From Hibiscus mutabilis (Eukaryota > Streptophyta > Magnoliopsida > Malvales > Malvaceae), in assembly GCA_019671005.1 (NCBI GenBank), contig CM033718.1:19596014-19660013 (forward strand): a stretch of 64,000 nucleotides of DNA, given 5' to 3'. The position numbers and the translations under genes are program-made. Shown here one piece after another: positions 1 to 11,690 of the stretch (positions are counted from its first letter, which is position 1; the number at the start of each line of letters is the position of its first letter). The notes below the pieces were generated by a model. It was given only the letters and a program-made list of their open reading frames with translations. It ran no database searches and was not told the DNA's origin.

Positions 1-443
1 GTTGGGATGTCGTGGCGCTTCCAACGATGCAGGCAGTGACCACCATAGTCTGACGGTGGCTAAGATCGGAGCAGTAAAAGGTGGTGACGATTGGGTAGAT
101 GAAACGTTTGGGGGGATGGTTCTAGATCTCTAGCATTTTCAGATACAGATGGGCATTTAATTCTGTAAAAAAAGGTGGTTGGGTTATATCATACTATTAT
201 TATTTTATTTTTGGATATCCTAAAGCATTGGCTTAAAATAAAAATCTGGTTAGATTATAACTAAGACTAATCTTAGTCCATATGGTTAAGGCTTCCACCC
301 TCCATGCCGAGGGGTACGGATTTGTATCCCATTGGCTACAATTATCCTTTTTCCCTTTCATCAGGTGTTAATAACAAACACTATTTATTTAATTTCGAAT
401 ATAAAAACACTAAATTACTTTTTTTAATTTTAAAGAAAAACAT
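1..443. other. Unassigned flank left of copia element A
   Basis: No gene is recognisable. The first 140 bases are richer in G than the rest and may be the edge of another repeat or gene. The remainder is AT-rich. A short open frame from 304 runs into the LTR of element A and has no family features. The last five bases (439-443, AACAT) are the left target-site duplication of element A. Confidence 0.5.
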
Positions 444-1701
444 TGTAAAACTAATACTTGATTTTAATATAACAAGGAATTTCAAGGACCAATTTGTAAA
501 GCTGGAAAAAATTTTAAGTACTAGAAAAGACTCACAAAATGAGAAGGATTTGAACTTCAAATTATTTCTAAGTCAAAAACTAAAACCCCAAATATTTTCT
601 AAGTGTTTTGTACTCAAAGCCAAATATGATCCAAGAGTATCGATACACCCTTAGCTGTATCGATACGGATTTTAGCTACTGGAAATCATTTTATACTTAA
701 TGGCTATTGCGTACCGATACGTGTGTAGCCGTATCAGTATGCCATTCATAACTGGAATTATATTGGCCTTTGAGTATCGGTACATCTTTATGCGTACCGA
801 TACGGGGTGTTAAGATTTTACAAATATTTTGTAATAAATATTCGACCGTTGCCTTGTCAGCTTATTGAAATCATAACTTTGAAAATTAGTTAATGCATAT
901 CAATACCCTCTTAGGCGTATTGATACCTTTTTTCGTTCTCAACTTTCTCAAATTATAGTGAGCAAAATTGGTACTGATACGGCCTCAGCCATACTGATAC
1001 CCCTTTGTAAAATACACTATTCATATTGATATGCCCTCCCGCATATCGATACCCATTTGTACAACGGATCTTTTTTCTTATAGCAGGTACCGATACCGAA
1101 GCCCGTGTATCGATACCCTATGTTGCAGACAATATTTGTTATAGGAAAAATGAAGTCCAATGGTATTTATGATCTCAGCTACCCAAACGGTTAGAAATCA
1201 ATGAGGGGTATATAATCAAGTCTTCAAAGCTACAACAACAACTATACATCAAGTATTAAGCATTCAAGCACATATCCAACGATCTTTGAGCCTTTTAGAG
1301 TCAAATCTTGTAACCCACTTGAGTGAGCATATTTGTAATCTTTTGATTCAAGCTTGGGCTTTGAGTGAACTTTGCATTAGGCAAACATATCACATTTGAG
1401 AGGATTTTTCAGTTTGACATCTTTCTTCTTGTAAAAGAGAGTTTTCTCAAAGCTTTGGGGTAGAAGCTTTGAGTGTGTAAAGGTTTCCTCTTGAGCCTAG
1501 AATAAAGGAAGAAATTCTTAGTCAATTTAGGAAAATCCTTAGTGGGAAGCTAAGGTAGTGGATATAAACCTTGATAGAAGGTTGAACCACTATAAATCCT
1601 TGAGTCTCAATCTTTTTACTTTCCAATTTGCTTCCATAATTTTTTAAATTGTCAATTCACCCCCTCTCTTGGCCACATTCCATTGATTGATCATCCTAAC
1701 A
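444..1701 (+). repeat. 5' LTR of copia element A
   Basis: It begins TGTAAAAC and ends CCTAACA, and aligns along its length with 8918-10165. Its U3 part holds seven paired palindromic decamers (637-1116). A TATA-like box (TATATAA, 1209-1215) lies 92 bases after the last one. The downstream half carries a pyrimidine- and T-rich leader-like stretch, which it shares with the LTRs at 19326 and 31981. Confidence 0.93.
637..1116. promoter_or_regulatory. Cluster of seven paired palindromic decamers in the U3 of element A
   Basis: Pairs start at 637/657, 711/731, 774/794, 897/917, 971/991, 1023/1043 and 1087/1107. In every pair the two 10-mers (variants of GTAYCGRTAC) are separated by exactly 10 bases. 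The spacer sequence varies, often ending in a TAGSC-like string. The regular spacing and the position just upstream of a TATA-like box suggest a protein-binding array. The function is inferred. Confidence 0.8.
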
Positions 1702-1703
1702 AT

Positions 1704-1715
1704 TAGTATCAGAGC
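1704..1715 (+). other. Primer-binding site of element A
   Basis: TAGTATCAGAGC, two bases after the 5' LTR end, differs at one position from TGGTATCAGAGC, the usual plant retrotransposon site complementary to the 3' end of initiator Met-tRNA. Confidence 0.85.
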
Positions 1716-1764
1716 TACACTCATTGGAAGGATTAACACCCTCTTGAGTCGGTCCTAAGGTGAT

Positions 1765-4700
1765 TCAATCAATCGTCGATCAAACCATAGCCTCTACTTC
1801 CGGCACCAACCTCAATCCATCAACAAGCCGCCCCATTTCAATGGGGATAACTATCATTATTGGAAGAATGGGATGAGGCTCTTCATCAAATCCAATGACT
1901 ACCTCCTTTGGGATGTAGTGGAAAATGGATCGGCTATTCCAATGAAGAGGGAAGGAGACCGGCTCATTCCTAAGTCCAAGCAAAAGACGACCGATGAAGA
2001 TCGAAGGAAGTTACAAGTCAACGACAAGGCAATGCACATGATCTTTTACACTCTTGGACTGGATGAGTACTCAAAAATGTCTTCTTACACAAGTGCAAAG
2101 GAGATATAGGAAAAACACAAAGTTACATATGAGAGAACCAACGATGTCAAGGAGACCAAGATTGAACTCCTCAATTTGAGCTATGAGAACTTCAAAATAG
2201 AATCAGATGAGGACATCACCAAGATGTTTGATAGATTTTTGGTCATCATCAATGGACTTAAAGGCTTCGAAGTAATCATTCCAAAAGACAAGCATGTTCG
2301 AAAGCTTATCTATTCTATTCTCTTGTCCTTGGATAGAAAGAGGACCACCATCATCGAAGCCAAAGATCTTAAGACTTTGAAGCTTAATGCTCTTATAGGG
2401 TCTCTTCTCACTCATGAGATTATGAAGAAAGGAAGAATAGAAGAGAGAATATAATAAAATAGAGAAGAAAGATGTGGAGAAAAAGAAGATAGGAATTTCT
2501 CTCAAAGCTTCACAAGAGGAGAGCGATTCTATTGAGGAGAAAGATGCAGAACTGGTTATGCTAGCCAAAAGGTTCACTCGATTCATGAAATCCAACCGAG
2601 GAAGAAAGTTCCATTGGATGAAAGGTTTCAAGAACAAGGAGAATGAGAATGATCAAATAGTTTTCTATGAGTGCAAGAAATCGGGACACATCAAGACCGA
2701 TTCTCCCCAACTAAAGAGGAAGAGCTTTGGGGAGAAGAAGAAGCTCAAGGCCCAAGTTGCTACTTGGAGTGATGAGGATCATCTGATGAAGATGAGCAAG
2801 AAGTGGCCAACCTTTGTCTCATGGCACTAGAAGATGATCCTAAGGTAACCTTAAACTCATCTAATTTTGATTTTATATTTGATGGGCTTCAAGAAGCTTA
2901 TGATAAGTTGTAAGATGTATATGACGAATTAGTTTTGAAATATAAAGAATCACTTTTGAAAAACAAGAAAACAATTTCCGATTTGAAAAATCAAAATGAT
3001 TCTTTATCCAAAACTAATTTGGAACTTAAAAAAGAAGGTGTTGGATTTGCAAGAAAATTAAAAGGATTTTGAAAAGAAAAACAAATACTTGCATAACCTT
3101 ATTTCCAAAGTTCATGATGATCACCAAAAGGAAATGGGTGATCTCAAAGCTTCTTTGAACAAAGTTGGGAAATCTAGTTTTGAAAAGGGGACTTCTTTAA
3201 AACCCAACTATGTGAAGAAAAAAAACTTTGGTGGCTACAAACAAAGAGGCTTCCAAAGGCCCTCATATGGTAAGAAAGTTGGAAGTGTTTAGGTTCTTAA
3301 GGAACTTGTTACTTCTAATGATATTAGTACTATTGCTTCTTGGATTCCTAAGGTAACCAAGATTTTGGGAGCTAATACTCATGGACTCAAAAGATTTGGG
3401 TACCAAAAATCAAGACGTGATCTTTTGTTTGTAGGGGGATCATTGCAACAAAGCCAAAGCTTCAAGTGCAAATTCGTGGTACCTTGATAGTGGATGTTCG
3501 AGACACATAACCGGTGACAATAGTCGATTCTTGGAGCTAAAACCAAAGAGTGGATGAGTAGTGACGTTTGGTGACAACTCTAAAGGCCATATTGAAGGAA
3601 TTGGTTCCATTGGTAATCACTCTTCTATACTTATTGACAATGTGTTATATGTAAATGGTCTTAAGCATAATCTTTTGAGCATAAGCCAACTTTGTGATAA
3701 AGGTTTCAATGTGCTTTTTGATTTAAATGGTTGCAAAATTATCAACATTGAAACTTATAAAAGTGTGTTTATTGGTCATTGCATAGGAAATATATACATA
3801 GTGCATTTAGATGACATTTATATTTTCGATGCATGTTTTGTTGCTAAAGATGGGCATGATTCATGGTTATGGCATAGAAAACTAGGACATGCTAGTACGA
3901 GTATTTTGGAAAAATTTATTTCTAATGATCTAGTAAGAGGTTTGCCAAAAATAAAGTTTTCATATGACAAAATTTGTGATGCTTGTGCAAAAGGCAAACA
4001 TAAAAGAGTTTCTTTCAAAACTATTAATGATGTTTCTACAAGTAAAGTTTTACAATTGATCCACATGGATCTTTTTGGGCCTATTAGAACAATGAGTTTG
4101 GGTAGAAAATCATATGCATTTGTTTTAGTCGATGACTACTCTAGATATATTTGGGTTCTATTTTTAAATACCAAGGATGAGGCTTTAGAAAAATTCATCA
4201 CATTTTCAAAAGCTAATCAAAAGATGTTGGTCACTCTATTTCTCACATTAAGAGTGATCATAGAACCGAATTTCAAAATCTAGGTCTTTAAGAGTTTTTT
4301 AACTCAAATGGTATTAGCCACAATTTTTCCAATCCTCGAACACCTCAACAAAATGGGGTTGTTGAGAGGAAAATTGAACTTTAGAAGAAATGGCTAGAAC
4401 TATGCTTTGTGAAAATAATTTGCCTAAGTATTTTTGGGCGGAAGCCACAAATACGGCTTGCTACATTGTCAATAAAGTAACGATTAGGCCTATTTTAAAG
4501 AAAACACCTTATGAGCTTTTCAGAAATAAAAATCCTAACATTAACTATTTTCATCCATTTGGTTGAAATGTTTTGTTTTAAACAATGGAAAAGAAAGTTT
4601 AGGTGAATTTGATGCAAAAAAGTGATGAAGCTATTTTTCTAGGTTATTTTTTAAACTCTAAAGTTTATTGAGTATTTAACAAAAGAACTTTACTAGTAGA

Positions 4701-6543
4701 AGAGTTTATACATGTGGTTTTCGATGATAACCTCCTTCCGAGGAAGGATACTTGTGATGATGATAATGTAGGGATTTTTTATGCCAATGATGGTGGAGGA
4801 AAATCATCAAAGGTACATGAAATTCCATCAAAAGACGAACCACAAGACCCACCTCTAGAAGCCTTGAAGGACATGACTCTAGAGGAAAAAGAGGTGACTT
4901 ACCCAAGGGAGTTCAACCATGTAAAAGATGGTGAGATTTTGGGTGATCCATCCAAAGGGGTAACCACTAGATCTTCTCTTAGAAATACTTGTAATTTTAT
5001 TGCATTTATCTCATGTATAAAGCCTAAGAATATCAAAGAAGCATTAAATGATGATTATTGGATATTGGCTATGCAAGAAGAGCTAAATCAATTTGAGAGA
5101 AGTAAAGTATGGACATTAGTTGATATTCCTAGTAATAAATCTACCATAGGAACTAAATGGGCTTCTAGAAACAAACTAGATGAGAGTGGTAACATAGTGA
5201 GAAACAACGCTAGGCTTGTTGCTCAAGGTTAGACTCAAGAAAAAGAATTGATTTTGATGAAACCTATGCACCCGTAGCTAGAATGGAAGCCATTAGGATG
5301 TTGCTTGCATTTGCATGTTATCATAAATTCAAGCTTTTTCAAATGGATGTTAAAAGTGCTTTTCTAAACGGTTTTATAAATGAAGATGTGTATGTAGAAC
5401 AACCACTCAATTTTGAATATCCAAAATACTCAAACCATATTTTTAAACATTCAAAAACTTTATATGGTTTGAAACAAGCTCCTAGAGCTTGGTATGAAAA
5501 ATTGTCAATTTTTTTATTGAAAAAGGTTTTGACAAAGGAAACGTGGATACTACACTTTTTATTAAAAGAAAAGGCAAAGTCATCTTAGTAGTACAAATTT
5601 ATGTTGATAATACTATATTTGGTTCTACTAATGAATTGATTTGCCAAGATTTTGCTAAGTTGATGCAAGGTGAATTTGAGATGAGCATGATAGGAGAACT
5701 TTTATTCTTTTTGGGGCTCTAAATCAAACAAAAGAAGGATGGCATCTTCATCAATCAAGTTAAGTACATCAAAGACATGCTCAAGAAGTTTGACTTAGAT
5801 AATGTGAAACCTCAAGCCACACCAATGAGATCTTCTACAAAGCTTGACAAAGATGAAGGAGGTAAGTGTGTTGATTTAAAGCTTTATAGATCAATGATAG
5901 GATCTTTGCTTTATCTTACTGCAAGTAGACCGGATATTATGTTTAGTGTTTGCTTGTGTGCTAGATTTCAAGCTAGTCCTAGAGAATCACACCTACAAAC
6001 CGTTAAGTGAATCTTTAGATACCTTAAAGACACACCTTGTTTAGGTATTTGGTATCTTAGAGACTCTTTCTTTAGTTTGCATGCTTATTCGAATATGGAT
6101 TATGGAGGTTGTAAGATAGATAGAAAGAGTACCTTCGGTACATGTCAATTCCTAGGTAGTATGTTTATATCGTAGTTTTCTAAGAAGCAAAATAGTGTAG
6201 CATTATCTAACACCAAGGCATAATACATTTTGGCATGAAGTTGTCGTGCTCAAGTCCTTTGGATGAAGCAACAAATCTTAGATTATGGAATTGATATAGG
6301 TACCATCCCTCTAAAGTGTGACAATACTAGTGTCATTTGTCCCACTAAGAATCTCATCCAACATTCTAGAACCAAGCACATAGAGATAAGACATCATATC
6401 ATTAGAGATCATGTCTTGAAAAATGATGTAGTTCTAGAGTATGTAGACACCTTGAACCAATTTACAGATATCTTCACCAAACCTTTAGACAAAAAGCTTT
6501 TTTGGTCCCTTAGGAGAGACTTAGGGCTTACTAGCCTTTCTTG
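1765..6543 (+). pseudogene. Copia gag-pol pseudogene of element A
   Basis: Translated pieces on this strand give a copia polyprotein in order. The gag (UBN2-like) part spans about 1800-2450 and begins near an HFNGDNYHYWK motif. A degenerate zinc knuckle lies at about 2660-2720. The protease (YLDSGCSRHITGD) is at about 3480. The GAG pre-integrase zinc motif (LWHRKLGHAS ... CDACAKGKHKR) spans 3868-4010, and the integrase core starts near 4050 (HMDLFGP, DDYSRYIWV). Reverse transcriptase runs about 5030-6010 (FQMDVKSAFLNG, LYGLKQAPRAW), and RNase H with its C-terminal tail runs 6180-6543. Stops and frame changes occur throughout (for example 2107, 4280, 5230, 5586 and 6008). The catalytic YVDD has become YVDN near 5600. 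The usual single polyprotein is therefore broken into a dozen fragments. Confidence 0.92.
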
Positions 6544-6764
6544 AACCTTAAAGCCTTGTTTGGTGTTTAAATTATGCTTGAATTTGGTAGATTTCGATGC
6601 TTGTGTGATTTTGCTCCTATATGCATCTATTCATGTTGCTAGGAGGAGTAAGCATCTGTTTTTGCCCATTGATGATGATCTCATATCATACACATGCATA
6701 TTGATTTGATTAAGTTCGAATTTTTGGGTCTCTTGCAGCTAAAAATGTCATTTTTGGTCAAGGG

Positions 6765-6858
6765 GTATCGATACGGGTATCAAGGGTAGCATTTCAGTAT
6801 AGGTGAACCTGTAACGGTACAGATCAGGGATCGATACGGTTAAAACTCGTACCGGTAC
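6765..6858. repeat. Decamer-type palindromes in the 3' internal region of element A
   Basis: Copies of the GTAYCGRTAC motif occur at 6765 and 6849, with degenerate copies between them. They lie outside the LTR, between the pol region and the extra ORF. Confidence 0.6.
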
Positions 6859-7434
6859 GCGTGGTCGTGGAGCTTTAATGAGTCATTAAAGGGGGTTTTC
6901 CTAATTTAAATCAAAGTCTACCTTTTTGCTAAAAACCCTAGGTCGAGTTTCTCCTATTTAAACCCTTCAAACCCCTTTGTTTTTCTCACAAATCATCAAA
7001 AATCTTTAGGGGCTTTTGGTTTTAACACCAAACCCAAGTTATCATCGTCAAGCTTTGTGTAAATCATCCATTCATTAATCCATTCTCAAGGTATAAACTC
7101 TATTTTCTTTATTTTTGATTTCTTTCATGTTTATACATTGTTTATGTTTCAAAATTATAAATCTAATATGTATATAACACTATTTTCAAAGATTTTACAA
7201 AAAATTCTTTTAAAACTAAATTTTTTTTGTTCGAATATAAAATTATACTCATATATTTTTCTTTATTTTTTTCAGTTTTATTTTCACCTAAATTTTTCTT
7301 ATACATGTATATGATTTTTAAAATATACGACATATATTTTAAACAACACCTTGATCACTGGATTGGTTTATTGGATTGAATGTGATATTTATGCACACAT
7401 TGTTTTTGTGGTTTGAAAATTTCAGGATTTTATC

Positions 7435-8543
7435 ATGGGTTCTAAGAAAAGAGCAAGAAATGAGATCGCATCTAGATCTTACAATCATAATCCTACCGAA
7501 CCCAATCCTGAAAATAATGGTACAAAACCAAACTTAACGTATATTTTCAATAATATTTTAATGAGCCTCAATGTCCTCGCGCCATGGACAATTTTAAACA
7601 ATATCAAAATTTTTAAATATGTCGTGAGGGAGTGGTTTCTTTACCTTTTATAAATTCCGATGAATTTCACTTTCAATATCTTGATTTTAATGAGTGAATG
7701 GAAGTTTATGCCTTTTCTAAGTATACCTGGCATTCTTTATAAAAAAAAACTTTGTCATTGTTTTCTACATTAATGCCCGGTGTGTTTATAACTGTGAGAA
7801 AACTGAGGTCGTTGCTTTAGAATCTTACACTTTCCTTACCTTACAGTGGCTCCATTACCGTACTTGATGCTTATGAACGTTTCCTTCACTTTCTCGTCAC
7901 TTGATGGTTTCGGCCATCCGGTGGTAAGTGGTCTACTATTCGCCAAGTCGATGACTTTTGGCTCTATTGTTTCAGTGAAGGTAAGCTTCCTAACCTAGCC
8001 CAAATCATATTTGTCGAGCTAGTATTTCTTGTTCAAAACCGTCATACCTCTCTTGTCACATCTTTCACATATGGCATCGCATTGAGTTACATGTTCCACA
8101 AGCTAGGGATCGATTGCTCTTATGATCTTGGTTTGCCTTTCACCGACCCTATTGATAATTATTCTCTCTGTCGAGCAAATTTCATAATCTACAATGGAGA
8201 ATGGATTAAAATCACGGATCTTCCCGGTGATGCTCAACCCAATCTAGTGGTGAATCCTCTAGTTGGTCTGAAAGCTCCGATTGCTCAACCTTCCCTAGAT
8301 TCTCTCATGGCCTATCTTGATGGGAAGTTTGCTACCATGGATACTCACTTCAACGAGATGAACACAAGTTTTGATACTCTTGATGCTCGTTTCAATTCCT
8401 TGGATGCTCAAGTGACTTCCATTGAGTCTCGCCAATCTTCGATGGACATGACCCTTATTGCATTCCATGGTGAATGGTGTGGTCACTCTCTTGGTTACAA
8501 TGGCATGGGTGATGAAGATGAGGATGATGAAGACGCTCCTTAG
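7435..8543 (+). pseudogene. Extra ORF remnant between pol and 3' LTR of element A
   Basis: A reading frame starts at an ATG (7435), in a lysine- and arginine-rich N-terminus. It continues in pieces, broken by stops and frame changes, to a last open segment at 8082-8543. The middle (VVREWFLYL, then LDAYERFLHF and SYMFHKLGIDCSYD) resembles the plant-transposon-associated domain often found as an additional ORF in plant retroelements; I recall this family but could not compare sequences here. The C-terminal part has a hydrophobic repeat every seven or so residues (MDTHF..MNTSF..LDARF..LDAQV), suggesting a coiled coil, and ends in a run of aspartate and glutamate. An env-like role is conceivable from position only. 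No signal peptide or membrane segment is evident. Confidence 0.6.
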
Positions 8544-8845
8544 GCTCTTGAATCTCATATCACATCATATAATATTAGGATTTGAGTTTATGCACCTTTG
8601 TTCTTTATTTGAATTCCTATGACTTTATGTTATTTGCTTTTGGATTATGTTTTTAAGTTTTAAGTTGGATGTTTTAATGTTGCTTTGAATTCAATAATAC
8701 CTATGTTGTTTAATTATGCTTGGAGTTACTTATTGCTTTATATCTTGCATATATTTGCCCTATTGATTTTGATCTAACAAAAAGAATAGAAAAATTGAGA
8801 TTAAATTTCTAAAAGATTTTTAAAAATAAACTATCTTTTAGCCTT

Positions 8846-8917
8846 AAAGAAAGGGGGAGTATTTTTCAAAAGACTTAAAAATTTACTTTGGTTTTGTTAT
8901 ATCAAAAATTGAGAGAT
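8846..8917 (+). other. Polypurine tract region of element A
   Basis: A purine run (AAAGAAAGGGGGAG, 8846-8859) and a second, decayed one directly before the LTR (about 8904-8917) match the two-tract layout seen before the LTR at 31981. The second tract is the likely plus-strand primer because it abuts the LTR. Confidence 0.65.
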
Positions 8918-10165
8918 TATAAAATTAATATTTGATTTTGATATAACAAGGAATTTCAAGGACCAATTTGTAAAGTTGGAAAAAAACTAAGTACTCAAAA
9001 AGACTCACAAGATGACAAGGATTCGAACTTCAAATTATTTCTAAGTCAAAAACTAAAACCTCAAATATTTTTAAGTGTTTTGTACTCAAATAGCCAAATT
9101 TGGTCCAAGAGTATCAATACGCCCTTAGTCGTATCGATACAGATTTTAGCTATTGGATACTTAATGGATATTGGGTATTGATACGTGTGTAGTCGTATCG
9201 GTATGACATTCATACCTGGGAACCATATTGGCCTTTGAGTATTGGTAAGGCTTTATGCGTACCGATACAAGGTGTTAAGATTTTAAAAATCTTTTGTAAT
9301 AAATATTCGACCATTGTCTTGTCAGTTTATTGGAATCATAACTTTGAAAATTAGTTAATGCATACCGATACCCTCTTAGGCGTATCGATACCTTTTTTTC
9401 GTTCTCAACTTTCTCAGATTCCAGTGAGCAAAATTTGTATCAATACGGCCTTAGCCGTACCGATACCCCTTTGTAAAATACACTCTTGGTACCGATACGC
9501 CATCCCGTGTATCGATACCCATTTGTACAATGGTTCTTTCTTTTTATAGCAGGTACCGATACCGAAGCCCGTGTATCGATACCCTATGTTGGCATACAGC
9601 ATTTATTGCGGGAAAATGAAGTCCAACGGCTATATTTATGATCTCAGCTACCCAAACGATTAGAAATCAATGAGAGAGTATATAATCAAGTCTTCAAAGC
9701 TACAACAAAAAATATTCATCAAGTCTTAAGCATTCAAGCACATATCCAACAATCTTTGAGCCTTTTAGAGTCAAATCTTGTAACCCACTTAAGTGAGCAT
9801 ATTTGTAATCTTTTGATTCAAGCTTGGGGTTTGAGTGAACTTTGTATTGGGCAAACATATCACATTTGAGAGGATTTTTTTAGTTTGTTATCTTTCTTCT
9901 TGTAAAAGAGAGTTTTCTCAAAGCTTTGGGGTAGAAGCTTTGAGTGTGTAAAGGTTTCCTCTTGAGCCTAGGGAAAGAAATTCTTAGTGAATTTGGAAAA
10001 ATCCTTAGTGGGAAGCAAAGGTAGTGGATGTAAACCTTGTTAGAAGGTTGAACCACTATAACTCCTTGTGTCTCAATCTTTTTACTTTTCAATTTGCTTC
10101 CACAATTTTTTAAATTGTCAATTTACCTCTTCTTGGTCACATTCCTTTGATTGATCATCCTAACA
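8918..10165 (+). repeat. 3' LTR of copia element A
   Basis: It aligns with 444-1701 with scattered substitutions, including a changed first dinucleotide (TA for TG), and ends CCTAACA. It is followed by AACAT, the right target-site duplication. It holds seven paired decamers and a TATA-like box at 9679-9685. Confidence 0.93.
9111..9582. promoter_or_regulatory. Paired decamer cluster in the 3' LTR of element A
   Basis: Pairs start at 9111/9131, 9175/9195, 9239/9259, 9362/9382, 9437/9457, 9489/9509 and 9553/9573. All spacers are exactly 10 bases, as in the 5' LTR, even though individual bases differ between the two LTRs. Confidence 0.8.
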
Positions 10166-10170
10166 AACAT

Positions 10171-10596
10171 TCATCTTAATTTTATTTCTACAATCGAATT
10201 AAGATAAATTGAAGCATTAAACAAGATTTAAAGTTGATAATAGAGGCTATAATATAATAGTGAAAATGCATTTTGTCATGAAAATCAAGATATTTATGCA
10301 CTAAAACTCGTTCAAAAATTTGACATCTCTTAAATAAAAATTATATTATGAATCTTATAAATAAATAAAAAAATGGAAAGAACTTCATTTTCATTTGGGG
10401 TACAATCGGGACTTACTAAAAACAATCAAATTTGACATAAAGTTATCAGAGCATTAGGAAATGGGGATTTAGCACGTACACTACATAAATTTTTATCAAT
10501 TTGGTAATAATTTATGTAAAACTAATAATTTAGGTAGAACCAAAATTCTTACTAACTAAGTAAGAATTTGTGTAAGGATGAGTCTGTCACGCTAGA
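10171..10596. other. AT-rich spacer without recognised gene
   Basis: No coding signal is seen. A short hairpin-forming palindrome lies at about 10547-10573 (ATTCTTAC ... GTAAGAAT). Loose similarity to the outside of the right arm near 13830-13950 means the inverted-repeat element could begin somewhat further left than 10597. Confidence 0.4.
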
Positions 10597-11088
10597 CGAG
10601 CACCGCTGAACATCACTAACGATGAGCACCACTGAGCACCATTAATTTAATTTATAAAAATTAAAAATCTAAAGGACTCAACGTATAATTATAAATTAGT
10701 TAAAAATCTAAAGGTAAATTATTTAAAATAAAATATTAATTACATTATTTTCCATATATTTTTAAAATAATTGGATTAAATATCAACCCCTAAATTAAAA
10801 AACGCTAAATATTTCCCTTGCCATCGAAGTCACCTCCGCTGTTAGGTTCTTCTACTAGAGAGATAGTCGTTGTCGTGCCTCCTTCCCTGTGTGGTCGTCA
10901 TTCGATCCCGGCAGTCGTTACCCGCAGTTCGCGCAGCCAATCCGGTAAGGTAAGCTTTCTTTATTGTTATTTTGTTTCGGATTTGGGCGGCCGTCCAAGC
11001 CGTCACCGGTAGTCACCGCCTTCATTGATAGTGGTTGTGGCTGCCCATGCGTGGCGGCCGCCCATCAATTTCTAGCTTCCCCTAATTC

Positions 11089-11245
11089 CCAAACCCTAAC
11101 CACCACCCTAACCCTAATTTTCAAATTAGGCCAAATCTAGAACCCTAATTTCCAAATTAAGTACCCTAATTCCCAAATTAGAACCTCAATTTCCAAATTA
11201 GAACCCTAATTTCTATATTATAACCACAATTCCCGAAGCCAATTC
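11089..11245 (+). repeat. Degenerate telomere-like minisatellite in the left arm
   Basis: About seven imperfect copies of a 19-20 bp unit resembling ACCCTAATTTCCAAATTAG. The reverse-complement counterpart is at about 13130-13290 in the right arm. The unit includes the CCCTAA string of plant telomeres but is not a true telomere repeat. Confidence 0.65.
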
Positions 11246-11273
11246 TGAATTCCCAAATTGAAACATTCGTTCT

Positions 11274-11409
11274 GTATCGGTACATTGTTTCATGTATATC
11301 GGTATGTGGGTAATCTTGTACCGGTACGGTATGCGTACCGGTACAAAAATTGGTCATTGGAAATTATTTTCAAACTGAGTACCGATACTCTAGTATATCG
11401 TACTGGTAC
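11274..11409. repeat. Decamer palindromes in the left arm
   Basis: GTATCGGTAC (11274), GTACCGGTAC copies near 11320-11345, GTACCGATAC near 11380 and GTACTGGTAC (11400). The spacing (7 to 12 bases) is less regular than in the LTRs. Confidence 0.7.
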
Positions 11410-11690
11410 GCTCTGTTTGAATTTTGGAATTTTGTGTTTAAACTAATGCATGCAGGCTTAGATTTTATCTTTTTAACATAGATGATGGATCTAAACTTAA
11501 CGCCTTCAAAACAAGTTAAGATGATGGAGTGTAAGCATCATATCGACATGAATTCAAAGAAGACAAACAACGATACGCTCATTATAATTAACTGAAATTT
11601 TAATAATAGTGTTGAATTTCTTTTTGTCGGTATATATTACCTAAGATTATTGTTAAATTTTTATTTATTTTATATACATATAGGAAAAAG

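Larger units (their letters stand above)
444..10165 (+). mobile_element. Complete but decayed Ty1/copia LTR retrotransposon (element A)
   Basis: Two direct LTRs (444-1701 and 8918-10165) flank a gag-pol region. The 5-bp sequence AACAT occurs immediately outside both ends (439-443 and 10166-10170), a perfect target-site duplication. A primer-binding site resembling the initiator Met-tRNA complement follows the 5' LTR. The domain order is gag, zinc knuckle, protease, integrase, reverse transcriptase, RNase H, which is the Ty1/copia order. An extra reading frame lies between pol and the 3' LTR. Sirevirus-type copia elements are known to carry an additional ORF in that position, but I cannot place the lineage with certainty. 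Many stops and frameshifts, and a changed reverse-transcriptase catalytic motif, make it non-autonomous. Confidence 0.95.
10597..11690 (+). repeat. Left arm of the long inverted repeat
   Basis: It pairs with 12590-13805. It contains a GC-richer stretch (10815-11070) with a short open frame that is mirrored in the right arm, a CCCTAATTYCCAAATTAG-type minisatellite, and decamer palindromes at 11274-11409. Confidence 0.8.

Noticed and set aside
304..654. Open frame of 116 codons at the left edge
   Set aside because: It crosses the start of the element A LTR and the target duplication, has biased AT-rich composition, and shows no recognisable motif.
637..1116. Regular short repeats with same-length spacers looked like a CRISPR array
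   Set aside because: The repeats are 10-bp palindromes in pairs, with irregular distances between pairs, inside plant LTRs. There is no leader, no cas genes, and the host is a eukaryote.
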